DNA of 40,069 bases from Mycobacterium sp. (lineage in GTDB: Bacteria; Actinomycetota; Actinomycetes; Mycobacteriales; Mycobacteriaceae): contig JAOPUT010000062.1 in NCBI GenBank assembly GCA_025963385.1, positions 1 through 40,069 of the forward strand, read 5' to 3'. The notes under the pieces are model-generated. The model did not search any database. It saw only the letters and a list, made by a program, of their open reading frames with translations, and was not told where the DNA came from. The position numbers were made by a program, and so were the translations under genes. How positions within the stretch are numbered: position 1 is the first letter of the stretch; each line of letters begins with the position of its first letter. This document shows, one piece after another, positions 21,886 through 31,774 of the stretch.

Positions 21886-24733
21886 CGCGACGTGCTCCTT
21901 CGGGGTCGACGAGGACGCTACCGGTGACCTCGACGGGCACCAGGGTTCCGTCCACGGGGACGTGCAGGGTTTCTCCGATGCGTGCGTGTCCGCCCTTGAC
22001 CAAGGCCAGGGCAAACGGTCTGCCCAACTCGGCGCTGTGGTAGCTCGAGGTGACGTGGCCGAGCATCGGCACCGGTGTGGGCGGAAGGATTCCGTCGACG
22101 ACGGGCTCGATGATCTGCGCGCCCTCGGGCAGGAGGGTGGACGCATCGACCGGGAGCAGGCCGACGAAGTGCTTCCTCAGCGGATTGAGATTCTCGCTGC
22201 GCGTGAACGACCGCTTGCCGATGAAGTCGGGCTTCTTCTTCGACACCACCCAATTCATCCCCAGATCCTGCGGCGTGACCGTGCCATCGGTGTCCTGACC
22301 GATGATGGGATAACCCTTCTCGGCCCGAAGCACGTGCATGGTCTCGGTGCCGTAGGGGGTGATGCCGTACGGCTCGCCGGCGGCGATGAGCCTTTCCCAC
22401 ACCGCGGTCGCATGCCACCCCGTGACGTTCACTTCGTAGGCCAGTTCGCCCGAGAAGCTGACCCGGCCGATCCGGACGTGTACTCCGTCGAGATGAGTGT
22501 CGCGCCAAGCCATGAAGGGGAACGCGTCGTTGCTGACATCGACGTCGCCGAAGACGGCGCCGATGACGTCGCGCGACCTGGGGCCGACCACGGGGAACGT
22601 GTGCCACTGCTCGGTGACCGAGGTGAGCCGCACCTTGAGGTGTGGCCATTCGGTCTGCAGCCATTCGTCCATCCACTCCAGGATGTGGGCAGCGCCGCCG
22701 GTGGTGGTGAACACCTGGTAGCGGTCGTCGGCCAATCGCATGACGGTTCCGTCGTCGATGACCATGCCATCGACACCGCACATCACGCCGTACCGGATCA
22801 TCCCGACCTTGAGCGTGCTCATCATGTTCGTGTAGAGCATGTCGAGGAAGGCGCCGGAATCGGGTCCCTGGACGTCGATCTTGCCGAGGGTGGATCCGTC
22901 GAGGATTCCGACACCGCTTCGGGTGGCGGCGCATTCGCGAAGCACGGCTTCGTCCATGCTCTCACCGGACAACGGGTAGTAGCGTGGGCGCTTCCACTGA
23001 CCGACGTCCTCGAACACCGCGCCGCGGGCCACGTGCCATTCGTGCACGGCGGTCACCCGTTCCGGGTCGAACAGCCGGCCGCGGTTGCGACCGGCCAACG
23101 CCGCGAACGCCACTGGCGTGTAGGGCGCGCGGAACGTCGTGACTCCGAGTTCGCGGACCGGGACGCCGAGCAGCTCGGACGTGATGCCCGACGCCACCAC
23201 GCCCGACGTCTTGCCCTGGTCGTGGGCGGTGCCGATCGTGGTGTACCGCTTGATGTGTTCCATGGAACGCATGCCTGCCCCGACGGCGCGTTCCAGGTCG
23301 GCCACGGTGGCGTCCCGTTGGAGGTCGACGAACTGGCTGGACGTACCGGTAGGGTCCGGCACCCGCCACATCACCATTGTCGGGCCGACGGTCGGCGCTG
23401 GATCATCTTCGCCGACAACGGGTTTGACGGTGGCGCCGAAGCCGAGTTCACCGACCGCTGCGGCGGCCGCCTCGCGACCGTCTCGCAGACATCCTGGGAG
23501 GTTGAACACGCCGTTGGCCGCACCCGCGACCCGCACCGCATCCAGAGGTGTGTCGGGGACGAACGCGCCGATCACCTCGTCGTAGCGCAATGTGCCACGC
23601 GCCTGGCTGAAGAGATGTACTGCGGGATTCCACCCGCCGCTGACGAGGAGTATGTCGCACTCCACGGGGATGGTGTCGGTACTGCCTGCGCGAGCGACGA
23701 GCGCGTGACTGACGCGAGTCTCGCCGCGCGTCCCGCTGACGACCGATCCGACCTGGACGTCGATGCCGCGCGCGGCGCACTCCGCCAGCAGCGGCGCGGG
23801 GGCCTCGGTGCGGGTATCGACGATCGCGTTGATCGCGACGCCCGCGTCGTGGAGGTCGAGTGCCGCGAGGTAGGCGCTGTCGTTGGTGGTGAACACCACC
23901 GCCCGTTCGCCGACCTTGACGCCGTATCGATTGAGGAAGGTCCGCGCGCCCGCGGCCAGCATGACGCCGGGCCGGTCATTGTCCGTGAATACCACGGGCC
24001 GCTCGTGTGCGCCTGCCGCGATGATGATTCGCTTGGCGCGGATCCGCCAGACGCGTTGCCGGCTGATACCCGAGGGTCCTTCGCCGCCAAGGTGATCCGT
24101 GCGCCGCTGCAGAGCCAGGACGAATCCGTCGTCGTAGTGTCCGAAGGCCGTGGTCCGCTGCAGGTGCAGCACGTCGGGGTAGGCGGCGAGCTCGGCCGTC
24201 ACCTCGGACACCCAGTCCGAGGCTGCTGCCACGCCGATCGTGTCCTTCGAACCGACCAGCGCACCACCGGCTTCGCTGTGCTCGTCGAGGAGCACCACCC
24301 GCGCCCCGGCCCGCGCGGCAGTCAGTGCGGCCGCCAGTCCCGCCGGCCCCGCGCCCGCCACCAACACGTCGGTGTGGACGTGAGTGGCGTCGTAGGTTGA
24401 CGTGTCGGCGGTCTCGGCGAGGCGCCCCTGGCCGGGGATGCCGCGCGCCACCAGGCCGTCGAACAACTCGACGGTGGTCGCGAGCAGCATGGGTTCCGGG
24501 AACGGGTACTCCATCTGGACCAGGCCACCCGTGTCCTCGGCCCATGCCGACGTGAAGCCGCGCGGTCTGCCGAGTTTGATGCTGGTGGTGACCTGGTGCA
24601 CGCCGTTGGCGAGCAGCGCCGAGGCCAGGGTGTCACCCGCGTGGCCGGTCAGCTCCTGATCGTTGAACGTGAAGGTGTGCACGGTGTCTCGGTCGATACG
24701 ACCACCCTGGCTGGTGCGAAAGGGTGTGCTCAT
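21878..24733 (-). CDS. soxA: sarcosine oxidase, alpha subunit
   Basis: A 951-residue alpha subunit of heterotetrameric sarcosine oxidase. The N-terminal ferredoxin-like segment (HTFTFNDQELTGHAGDTLAS) is followed by an NAD-binding Rossmann domain (DVLVAGAGPAGLAAALTAA, about 140-160) and a second dinucleotide motif region. The C-terminal half is a GcvT/aminomethyltransferase-like domain (from about 590) that receives the methyl group and forms 5,10-methylene-tetrahydrofolate. Together with soxB the complex oxidises sarcosine to glycine, formaldehyde equivalent and H2O2. ATG 24733 overlaps the soxD stop by one base (TGATG). Cytoplasmic. The length matches the family and no frameshift was seen. 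Confidence 0.95.
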   Translation of the reverse strand: MSTPFRTSQGGRIDRDTVHTFTFNDQELTGHAGDTLASALLANGVHQVTTSIKLGRPRGFTSAWAEDTGGLVQMEYPFPEPMLLATTVELFDGLVARGIPGQGRLAETADTSTYDATHVHTDVLVAGAGPAGLAAALTAARAGARVVLLDEHSEAGGALVGSKDTIGVAAASDWVSEVTAELAAYPDVLHLQRTTAFGHYDDGFVLALQRRTDHLGGEGPSGISRQRVWRIRAKRIIIAAGAHERPVVFTDNDRPGVMLAAGARTFLNRYGVKVGERAVVFTTNDSAYLAALDLHDAGVAINAIVDTRTEAPAPLLAECAARGIDVQVGSVVSGTRGETRVSHALVARAGSTDTIPVECDILLVSGGWNPAVHLFSQARGTLRYDEVIGAFVPDTPLDAVRVAGAANGVFNLPGCLRDGREAAAAAVGELGFGATVKPVVGEDDPAPTVGPTMVMWRVPDPTGTSSQFVDLQRDATVADLERAVGAGMRSMEHIKRYTTIGTAHDQGKTSGVVASGITSELLGVPVRELGVTTFRAPYTPVAFAALAGRNRGRLFDPERVTAVHEWHVARGAVFEDVGQWKRPRYYPLSGESMDEAVLRECAATRSGVGILDGSTLGKIDVQGPDSGAFLDMLYTNMMSTLKVGMIRYGVMCGVDGMVIDDGTVMRLADDRYQVFTTTGGAAHILEWMDEWLQTEWPHLKVRLTSVTEQWHTFPVVGPRSRDVIGAVFGDVDVSNDAFPFMAWRDTHLDGVHVRIGRVSFSGELAYEVNVTGWHATAVWERLIAAGEPYGITPYGTETMHVLRAEKGYPIIGQDTDGTVTPQDLGMNWVVSKKKPDFIGKRSFTRSENLNPLRKHFVGLLPVDASTLLPEGAQIIEPVVDGILPPTPVPMLGHVTSSYHSAELGRPFALALVKGGHARIGETLHVPVDGTLVPVEVTGSVLVDPEGARRDG

Positions 24734-25008
24734 CAGGTGGTCGGCTTCTGCTCGCCCGTGCGGTACACGCTGTGGAATCGGTAGGTGGCGGTGTCCCGAA
24801 CGGCGTTGAACCAGCGGCGGCAGCCCGCGCTGTGGGTCCATCGCTCGGCGAACAGGCCCTTGGGGTTCTTGCGGAAGAACACGTACTGCGCCCACTGCTC
24901 GTCGGTGAGGGCCTGCGGATCGTCCGGGTAGGCGATGTGGGCTTCACCGCCGTAGTGGAACTCGGTCTCTTCCCGCGGTCCGCAGAACGGGCACTCGATC
25001 AGTTGCAT
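24733..25008 (-). CDS. soxD: sarcosine oxidase, delta subunit
   Basis: A 91-residue delta subunit. It begins MQLIECPFCGPREETEF; the zinc ligands C6, C9, H59 and C63 (CPFC and HSAGC) are all present, as are the conserved QWAQYVFFRKNPKG and CRRWFN blocks. It stabilises the alpha-beta assembly. It sits between soxB (12-base gap) and soxA (1-base overlap) in the order B-D-A-G, standard for this operon. Confidence 0.95.
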   Translation of the reverse strand: MQLIECPFCGPREETEFHYGGEAHIAYPDDPQALTDEQWAQYVFFRKNPKGLFAERWTHSAGCRRWFNAVRDTATYRFHSVYRTGEQKPTT

Positions 25009-25020
25009 GGTCGTTGCCTT

Positions 25021-26259
25021 TCAGTGCGCGACGCCGGCAGCGCCATGTTCATCGACCAGCGCTCCGGTGACGAAGCGGTCGAGGGCGAATGGGGCGACGT
25101 ACTCGTGTTCGGTCTCGTTGGCGATCGTGTCCGCCAGGCACCAGCCCAATCCTGGCGTCACCTTGAATCCGCCTGTGCCCCAACCGGCATTGAGATACAG
25201 GTTCTCGTAACCGACACGTCCCACGATCGGTGAGGCATCCGGGCAGACGTCGACGATGCCCGCCCAGGTACGCAGAAGGTGTGCCCGCGCGAAGACGGGG
25301 AACAACTCCACCGCGGCCGCCATCTGGCGCTCGATGATGTGGAAGGCGCCACGCTGGCCATACCCGTTGTACGAGTCGACGCCAGCGCCCATCACCAATT
25401 CGCCCTTGTGTGCCTGAGACACGTACACGTGCACGGCGTTCGACATCACGATCGTGGGATGCACGGGCTCGAGCAGCTCCGAGACGAGCGCCTGAAGGGG
25501 GTGGCTCTGCAGCGGGGTGCGGATGCCCAACATGTCGGTCAGCGTCGAGGTGTGGCCCGCGGCGCACAGGGCAACCCGGCCTGCGGCGATGTCGCCGCGT
25601 GTGGTGCGCACGCCAGTCACCCGGTCGCCGTCGGTGACGAACCCGGTGACTTCGCAGTTCTGGATGATGTCGATGCCCGCCTCGTCGACGCGGCGCGCGA
25701 ATCCCCACGCCACGTAGTCGTGCTTGGCGATGCCGGCGCGGGGCTGGTACGTCGCTCCCAGCACCGGATAGCGAATATCGCCGGACACGTTGACGATCGG
25801 ACAGATGTCCGCGACTTCCTTCGGCTCGACCCATTCGGCGTCGATGCCGTTGAGTCGGTTGGCCTCGACTCGTCGCACGCTGTCGCGGACGTCCTGGAGA
25901 CTGTGGGCGAGGTTGAGCACACCGCACTGTTTGAAGAGGATCGGGTAGTCGAGATCTTCTTCGAGTCCTTCCCACAGTTTGAGGGCGTGCTCGTAGATGA
26001 GCGAACTCTCGTCCCACAGGTAGTTCGACCGGATCAACGTGGTGTTGCGGGCCATGTTGCCGCCCGCCAGCCAACCTCGCTCCAGGACCGCGACGTTGGT
26101 GATGCCGTGGTTCTTGGCCAGGTAGTGCGCGGTGGCGAGGCCGTGGCCGCCGCCGCCCACGATGACGACGTCGTAGGACTTCTTCGGTTCCGGTGTGCGC
26201 CAGAGGAATTCGGGATGCTCGGGCAACTCGGCGCCGGGCGGGGCGGAAGGCGCGGTCAC
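25021..26259 (-). CDS. soxB: sarcosine oxidase, beta subunit
   Basis: A 412-residue FAD/FMN amine oxidase of the DAO family. The dinucleotide-binding motif [20 protein letters not shown] is at about 29-48. The protein also has [20 protein letters not shown] and a C-terminal [16 protein letters not shown] flavin-binding block. It is the catalytic subunit that dehydrogenates sarcosine. The chosen start is GTG 26259, which gives the normal family length but has no Shine-Dalgarno. Instead its GTG overlaps the stop of a 39-codon leader ORF (GTGA), suggesting translational coupling. An in-frame GTG at 26334 would add 25 residues not expected in the family. Confidence 0.92.
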   Translation of the reverse strand: MTAPSAPPGAELPEHPEFLWRTPEPKKSYDVVIVGGGGHGLATAHYLAKNHGITNVAVLERGWLAGGNMARNTTLIRSNYLWDESSLIYEHALKLWEGLEEDLDYPILFKQCGVLNLAHSLQDVRDSVRRVEANRLNGIDAEWVEPKEVADICPIVNVSGDIRYPVLGATYQPRAGIAKHDYVAWGFARRVDEAGIDIIQNCEVTGFVTDGDRVTGVRTTRGDIAAGRVALCAAGHTSTLTDMLGIRTPLQSHPLQALVSELLEPVHPTIVMSNAVHVYVSQAHKGELVMGAGVDSYNGYGQRGAFHIIERQMAAAVELFPVFARAHLLRTWAGIVDVCPDASPIVGRVGYENLYLNAGWGTGGFKVTPGLGWCLADTIANETEHEYVAPFALDRFVTGALVDEHGAAGVAH

Positions 26260-26375
26260 GAGACTGCCGCCGTCGGAGTCGGATGGAGGGGGGACCGCCT
26301 TGCCAACACGACGACGCCGACCATCGGAGGCCACGGGTCGAACGGAACTGCGTTGCGGCCCGACTGAACGCCCAT
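26256..26375 (-). CDS. 39-residue leader ORF coupled to soxB
   Basis: A 40-codon frame (39 residues) starts at ATG 26375, 5 bases after a strong GGGAGGG Shine-Dalgarno, and ends in TGA at 26258-26256. That stop overlaps the soxB GTG (GTGA). The peptide opens [20 protein letters not shown] and ends with a Thr/Pro/Ala tail; it has no signal peptide and no run of a single regulatory amino acid, but is proline-rich. The predicted sox transcript start (about 26391) lies about 16 bases upstream. Because soxB lacks its own ribosome site, translation of this leader probably delivers ribosomes to soxB. Whether the peptide itself has a role is unknown. A chance ORF is possible, but the signal combination is strong. 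Confidence 0.55.
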   Translation of the reverse strand: MGVQSGRNAVPFDPWPPMVGVVVLARRSPLHPTPTAAVS

Positions 26376-26393
26376 GCCAGCCCTCCCAATCAG

Positions 26394-26407
26394 AACTAAT
26401 ATATCAA
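26394..26407 (-). promoter_or_regulatory. predicted GntR operator, site B (sox promoter)
   Basis: On the minus strand, TTGATATATTAGTT runs from 26407 to 26394. It contains TATATT (26403-26398), a good -10 hexamer reading toward soxB. It is the second of three copies of TTGATATATTARTY in the locus. A repressor bound here would block sox operon transcription. The rest of the soxB-gntR gap (26408-26507) holds no other recognisable element. Confidence 0.65.
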
Positions 26408-26507
26408 TTGCGGATGACTGTAATGTCTGCTGGTGGAGAGGTCAAGAGCGGGCGCGACGGGACGAGGGGCAGCAGCGAGAGGCGTGTGCGGCGAGTGGGT
26501 TGGAGCG

Positions 26508-27173
26508 TCAGATGACGGCCCGCACCCCGACTTCGAATCCGGTGACGTGTTCGAGGGTGAGGGCCGCCGCCTTGTCGCCGTCGCCATCGATGATGGCGGC
26601 CAGGATCGCCGAGTGCTCGTTGATGTGCTCCGCGACCTGGGGCAGGCGCTCGAGGAAGAGGCAGAAGACCCGTGTCACCAGGTTGTGGTAACGAATCAGC
26701 ACGTCTTCCAGGTGCGGATTGCCCGCGGCGCGGTAGATGGCCCGGTGCACGGTCATGTCCAGCCGCATCAGATCGGTCGGGTCGGCGGGAAGGGCCTCGA
26801 TCGTCGTAAAGGTAGCAAGCATCTGCGCTAGCTCGGTACGTTGCGCGGCGGTCGCGCGGTCGGCCGCGCGCCGAGCGGCCAGCGGCTCCAGTTGGATGCG
26901 AATCTCGTTGATGTAGGCGAGGTCGGTGATCTCGACCCCGGTCGCGAAGGTGCCGCGGCGGGGGTAGGAGATCACCAGACGGTCGTCCTCCAAGCGCTTG
27001 AGCGCCTCCCGGACCGGTGTCCGGCCGACTTCGAGCTCACTCGCCACGCGACTGTCGTCGATGGGTTCGCCCGGCCTGATCTGCAAGGTGGTGAGCTGGT
27101 CCCGCAAGGTGAGGTAGGCGCGATCGGCGAGGGACACCGGCGCCTTGTCGAGGCTTGGCGGAGCAACCGTCAC
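26508..27173 (-). CDS. GntR-family (FadR/FCD) transcriptional regulator
   Basis: A 221-residue regulator. The N-terminal winged HTH (about 14-80) has the signature SRVASELEVGRTPVREALKR, then PRRGTFATGV. The C-terminal FCD ligand-binding domain (about 95-215) is all-helical with potential metal ligands in RLDMTVHRAIYRAAGN and a late NEHSAILAAI. FCD regulators usually sense small carboxylates and are displaced from near-palindromic operators. GTG 27173 was chosen; an upstream TTG at 27239 lies inside the putative operator and is unlikely. Located between the sox operon and sdaA, it is the obvious candidate for the three TTGATATATTARTY sites, including one at its own promoter. Confidence 0.9.
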   Translation of the reverse strand: MTVAPPSLDKAPVSLADRAYLTLRDQLTTLQIRPGEPIDDSRVASELEVGRTPVREALKRLEDDRLVISYPRRGTFATGVEITDLAYINEIRIQLEPLAARRAADRATAAQRTELAQMLATFTTIEALPADPTDLMRLDMTVHRAIYRAAGNPHLEDVLIRYHNLVTRVFCLFLERLPQVAEHINEHSAILAAIIDGDGDKAAALTLEHVTGFEVGVRAVI

Positions 27174-27233
27174 GAGGCCGATGTTAGCACTGATATCCAA
27201 TAGACATCTCGCGACATCAGCGCTGTCAACTTT

Positions 27234-27259
27234 GATCAACAGTTGATATATTAATCACG
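27234..27259. promoter_or_regulatory. predicted GntR operator, site C (gntR-sdaA)
   Basis: TTGATATATTAATC lies at 27243-27256 in the 150-base gap between gntR (leftward) and sdaA (rightward). It forms a near-perfect palindrome (TTGATATATTAA reads TTAATATATCAA on the other strand). TATATT at 27247-27252 can serve as the -10 for sdaA, with a transcript start about 65 bases before its GTG. The flanking bases are shared with site A over 26 positions. Binding here would control both divergent genes. Confidence 0.7.
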
Positions 27260-27323
27260 TACCTAGCCGTCGAGATGGTCTGATCCGCATTCGAGCCGCA
27301 ACCGGACACGGAGGTCGAGCAGC

Positions 27324-28718
<1,395 letters not shown>

Positions 28719-28757
28719 GGATCCGATGAACACCTACGTTCGAGCACCGCGGTCTGT

Positions 28758-28785
28758 GAAAAGCTGCTTCTAGGCACGGCTTTTC
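28758..28785. terminator. hairpin after sdaA, possible terminator
   Basis: GAAAAGC (28758-28764) and GCTTTTC (28779-28785) form a perfect 7-bp stem with a 14-base loop, 39 bases after the sdaA stop and in the 154-base gap before the convergent nitrilase gene. The four T in the right arm (and in the left arm on the other strand) could let it end transcription in both directions. The large loop makes it a weak call. Confidence 0.4.
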
Positions 28786-28872
28786 GTGTCGACAGCACCA
28801 CGACCCGATGTCCGGCGGCAACGGCGGGGTCTTGACAGGAGCGTCTTCGATTGCGGGAGTGCGGCTTCGGCG

Positions 28873-29727
28873 TCAGCGAGGTTGCCAGGTCCTGGGGTCG
28901 ATCCGGCCCTGGTAGACGGGCAGTTCGATGGGCAAGTCGTCTTCGACGAAGTGTGACCATGGCCTGGTCACGTCGGCGGTGCCGTGAGCCCGCGTGCGCC
29001 GCACCTCGTCGAGGTCGATCGTCGCCGCGAGCACGGTCGGTTCCGCACCGACGGCGGCGGCCAGGATTCGCCCCTGTGGGTCGACCAGCAGACTGCGACC
29101 CTGGCCGCGGGGTGCGGCGGCGTTCACGCTGGCGACGAACACCTGGTTGACGATGGCATTGGCCTGGGCCAGAACGACCTCCTGCGCTCGGTCGGCGGTC
29201 GGGGTCAGGACCACGTTGAGCAGCAGCTCGGCGCCCATCCAGGTCAACTGCCGTGAGACCTCGGGAAACCATGCGTCATAGCACACCGTCAGCCCGACGG
29301 TGCCGACCTCGTCGACGTCGAAGGTGACGAATTCGCTACCCGGTGTGACGGTTTCGACCGGTCGCCACGGAAAGAGCTTGCGGTAGGTGGCGGCCAATTC
29401 GCCGGTGGGCGAGAAGACCACCATCGTGTTGTAGATGGTTCCCGAGGGGCTCAGTTCGAGGATGCTTCCCGGTGCCAGCCACACGCCGAGTTCGGCCGCG
29501 AGGCGGGCCACGTCCCGGCAGAGCGGACCGTCGAGGGGCTCGGCGTGGGCGTGCAGGTCCTCGACGTTCAACGGATCGTCGAAACCCACGAGGTGGTGCT
29601 CGGGAAAGACGAAGAGAGACGTGTGCGGATACTGCTTGACCAGCTCGAGCATTTTCTTGCGGAACTCGCTGGTGGTCTGCGGGCCTGCCTCTTGGACGAG
29701 GGCGAGGGATAGCTCTTTCTCCGGCAT
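28873..29727 (-). CDS. carbon-nitrogen hydrolase (nitrilase superfamily)
   Basis: A 284-residue CN hydrolase with the Glu-Lys-Cys triad: E43 in VFPEHHLVG, K117 in YRKLFPW and C149 in TVCYDAWFPE. The family cleaves amides, N-carbamoyl groups or nitriles. The motifs do not indicate NIT2, beta-ureidopropionase or a true nitrilase unambiguously. The ATG at 29727 is preceded by a weak ribosome site. It lies divergent from the TetR gene over a short AT-rich region that holds a palindrome, so that regulator probably controls it. Confidence 0.88.
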   Translation of the reverse strand: MPEKELSLALVQEAGPQTTSEFRKKMLELVKQYPHTSLFVFPEHHLVGFDDPLNVEDLHAHAEPLDGPLCRDVARLAAELGVWLAPGSILELSPSGTIYNTMVVFSPTGELAATYRKLFPWRPVETVTPGSEFVTFDVDEVGTVGLTVCYDAWFPEVSRQLTWMGAELLLNVVLTPTADRAQEVVLAQANAIVNQVFVASVNAAAPRGQGRSLLVDPQGRILAAAVGAEPTVLAATIDLDEVRRTRAHGTADVTRPWSHFVEDDLPIELPVYQGRIDPRTWQPR

Positions 29728-29732
29728 CCTAC

Positions 29733-29750
29733 TAAACTAAATTAAGTTAA
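29733..29750. promoter_or_regulatory. palindrome between nitrilase and TetR genes
   Basis: An 18-base imperfect palindrome (TAAACTAAATTAAGTTAA) with perfect AACT/AGTT inner arms sits in the 95-base gap between the leftward CN hydrolase and the rightward TetR gene. It starts 6 bases before the hydrolase ATG. It is strikingly AT-rich for this genome. A TetR operator controlling both genes is the likely meaning. Confidence 0.5.
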
Positions 29751-29822
29751 GTCGAATTGCACGCCCTCTGCGTAAAGTCGTTGCGTGCATCGACAAGGAC
29801 CGCCGCGGGAGGGCCGATCTCG

Positions 29823-30404
29823 ATGACTCGCAGGGGAAAGCGCGAGCTCATCATGGATGCCGGTCGCGCAGCGCTTCTGGAGCGCGGCATCGCCCAACTG
29901 CGACTGGCCGACGTCGCGGGCGCAGCGGGACTGACGCCACCCGGGGTGCTGTACCACTACTCGGATATCTTCGCGCTGTTCGACGCAGCGTTCGACGTCT
30001 CCGTCGAGGAGTACTGCGGAGCCCGCCGCGCCGCCGTGGAGCGGGCGAGTGGCCATCTCGATCGATTGCGGGCGTGCATCACGAGCGGCGTCCCGAGAAC
30101 CAGGGATCAGCTCGACACCACGCGGCTGCTGATCGAACTGCACCCCTACGTCCTTCGTGACTCGGCTCAGTCGGAACGCTGGCAGACCTTCGTCGCCGAG
30201 CAGGTGGAGATCTATCGCGCCGTCCTCGAGGACGGCGCGGCCGACGGTGCGTTCGTGCTGCAGGGGGAGGCCGAGCGGATCGGGGAGGACTTCATCGCGC
30301 TGGAGGATGGGTATTCCGGTGCGATCGTTGCCAAGACGCGGACGGCCGATTACGTCGAAGAACGTCTCTGGGCCTTTGCGAAGGCCAGCTGCTCGATCAC
30401 GTGA
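29823..30404 (+). CDS. TetR/AcrR family transcriptional regulator
   Basis: A 193-residue regulator. The N-terminal HTH domain runs from RRGKRELIMDAGRAALLERG to LADVAGAAGLTPPGVLYHYS (about 4-50), the classic TetR pattern with an LYHYS-type recognition end. The helical C-terminal part (60-193) would bind the ligand. ATG 29823 has GGGAGGG 9 bases upstream. Divergent from the CN hydrolase gene with a palindrome between them, it probably represses that hydrolase and itself. The effector is unknown. The downstream gene is convergent. Confidence 0.88.
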   Translation: MTRRGKRELIMDAGRAALLERGIAQLRLADVAGAAGLTPPGVLYHYSDIFALFDAAFDVSVEEYCGARRAAVERASGHLDRLRACITSGVPRTRDQLDTTRLLIELHPYVLRDSAQSERWQTFVAEQVEIYRAVLEDGAADGAFVLQGEAERIGEDFIALEDGYSGAIVAKTRTADYVEERLWAFAKASCSIT

Positions 30405-30485
30405 TGCGTCGCGCTGCGTGAACGTTTTCCAACCGCCGGTCGTAGAGGCCGGCTATTGGGGCCGTGGAGACGCTGTGCATCGAAG

Positions 30486-31145
30486 TCACCCCGCGGGGTG
30501 CCATCCCTGCATCGCCGCGTCCATCTGCTCCTCATCGAGCGCGTCCACGGGGAGTCGGTTCTGCCCGTCGTGGTGGCGCATGCCGTCGAGGAGTAGCGCC
30601 ACGTAGCGCCGCCACAGCTCGGGTTCGACGTGACCGGCCCACTCGCTGACGGTGCCTGCGAGCAGGCTGACGATCGGCATGTCCGTGGGTTCGATGTCGG
30701 AGCGCAGGTGCCCGTCGGCCCTGGCGCGTTCGACGAGTTGGGACACGGGGGGATCCACTCGCAGCCGGGCGCACTCGACGCGGTAGCCGCCGTAGGCCTT
30801 GCTGTAGACCATCTCGCGCAGGCCGCGGTCGGTGGCGGTCAGCTCGCAGAGCTGCTCGACGAACCAGACGAGTCCGGCCCACGAATCCTCTTGCTCCAGT
30901 GCGGATTCCGCAAGGGTCGTGATTTGTTCGATGCCGTCTTCGAAGATCGCCTCGAGCAGCTCGTCCTTAGTCGCGAATCGGCGGTACACCGTACCGACCC
31001 CGACGTTGGCGTGATGAGCGACGTCGTTGAGCGTGGCCTCGAGCCCTCGCTCGGCGAACAGCTCGCGGGCGGCCTCGAGCACCCGCTGCCGATTTCGCGC
31101 TGCGTCCTTGCGCAGCGCGCGCCGGGGTTCGCCGCACTCGGTCAC
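30486..31145 (-). CDS. TetR/AcrR family regulator, divergent from mmpS-mmpL
   Basis: A 219-residue TetR regulator: RNRQRVLEAARELFAERGLEATL followed by VAHHANVGVGTVYRRFATKDEL gives a clear HTH and the typical YRRF end. The C-terminal domain contains WAGLVWFVEQLCELTA and resembles the AcrR/SbtR-type ligand domain. GTG 31145 is the start; no ribosome site is obvious. The gene is divergent from mmpS-mmpL over about 190 bases with two palindromes, matching the common mycobacterial arrangement in which a TetR repressor controls an MmpS/MmpL exporter. Confidence 0.88.
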   Translation of the reverse strand: MTECGEPRRALRKDAARNRQRVLEAARELFAERGLEATLNDVAHHANVGVGTVYRRFATKDELLEAIFEDGIEQITTLAESALEQEDSWAGLVWFVEQLCELTATDRGLREMVYSKAYGGYRVECARLRVDPPVSQLVERARADGHLRSDIEPTDMPIVSLLAGTVSEWAGHVEPELWRRYVALLLDGMRHHDGQNRLPVDALDEEQMDAAMQGWHPAG

Positions 31146-31171
31146 GTTGGGCAGTGTAAGTGATGGGCGTC

Positions 31172-31220
31172 ATAAGTGGATTGACCTTATCCGCTTCATC
31201 AGTTTAGGTTGTCTACCTAG
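31172..31220 (+). promoter_or_regulatory. mmpS-mmpL promoter with two palindromes
   Basis: TTGACC (31181-31186) and TAGGTT (31205-31210) are spaced 18 bases apart and look like a housekeeping-sigma promoter reading into mmpS. The -35 lies inside ATAAG-N9-CTTAT (31172-31190). The -10 overlaps the perfect palindrome TAGGT-N5-ACCTA (31205-31219). Either or both could be the binding site of the divergent TetR protein. Confidence 0.55.
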
Positions 31221-31336
31221 ATCGGCCCGCTCCGGCTGGTCAGTGGGTCCACGTGGAAAGGCTCGACTTTGACCGCCGTCCCCGAGCGTCCTCCGGTGCG
31301 CGTTGAAGTGTCTGCGGGCCAACGCCTTTCGCCGAC

Positions 31337-31774
31337 GTGGTGCCTGCCGTGATCTCGGTGGTCAAGCGAGTCTGGCTGCCCGTGCTCATGGCGGCGGCCG
31401 TGACCGTCGGAGTATTCAGCGTCGCGCACTTTCGATCGATCTTCGGCTCCGAGGGAGCCGTCGTGACACCGGTGGGGTCGGACACCGCCGAGTCGTTCAA
31501 TCCCAAGGTCGTGACCTACGAGGTGTTCGGATCGGGCTCGACCGCGATCATCAACTACGCCGACCTCGACGGGCTTCCGCAGCGCACCGGCGAGGTGAGC
31601 CTGCCGTGGACCCTGACGCTCAAGACGACCGTGCCATCGGTGATGCCGAACATCTTGGCTCAGGGCGACGGCCAGTCAATCACCTGCCGGGTCACCGTCG
31701 ACGACGTGGTCAAGGACGAAAGGACGGCCGAGGGCGTGAATTCCGCGACGTATTGCTTGGTGAAGGCGGCATGA
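31337..31774 (+). CDS. MmpS family membrane accessory protein
   Basis: A roughly 145-residue MmpS protein. A short cytoplasmic N-terminus, then one transmembrane helix ([21 protein letters not shown], about 12-31), then a periplasmic beta-rich domain with [23 protein letters not shown] and a late disulfide-type pair, ITCRVTVDD and ATYCLVKAA. MmpS proteins assist the cognate MmpL in exporting siderophores, lipids or drugs. The start is uncertain (GTG 31337, 31340 or 31349), none with a clear ribosome site. The last 4 bases overlap mmpL (ATGA), showing translational coupling. Confidence 0.9.
   Translation: MVPAVISVVKRVWLPVLMAAAVTVGVFSVAHFRSIFGSEGAVVTPVGSDTAESFNPKVVTYEVFGSGSTAIINYADLDGLPQRTGEVSLPWTLTLKTTVPSVMPNILAQGDGQSITCRVTVDDVVKDERTAEGVNSATYCLVKAA

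Noticed and set aside
21389..24400. A 1003-codon open frame on the plus strand opposite soxA
   Set aside because: It is antisense to a clear soxA/soxG and has no recognisable motif; long antisense frames are expected in GC-rich DNA with biased third positions.
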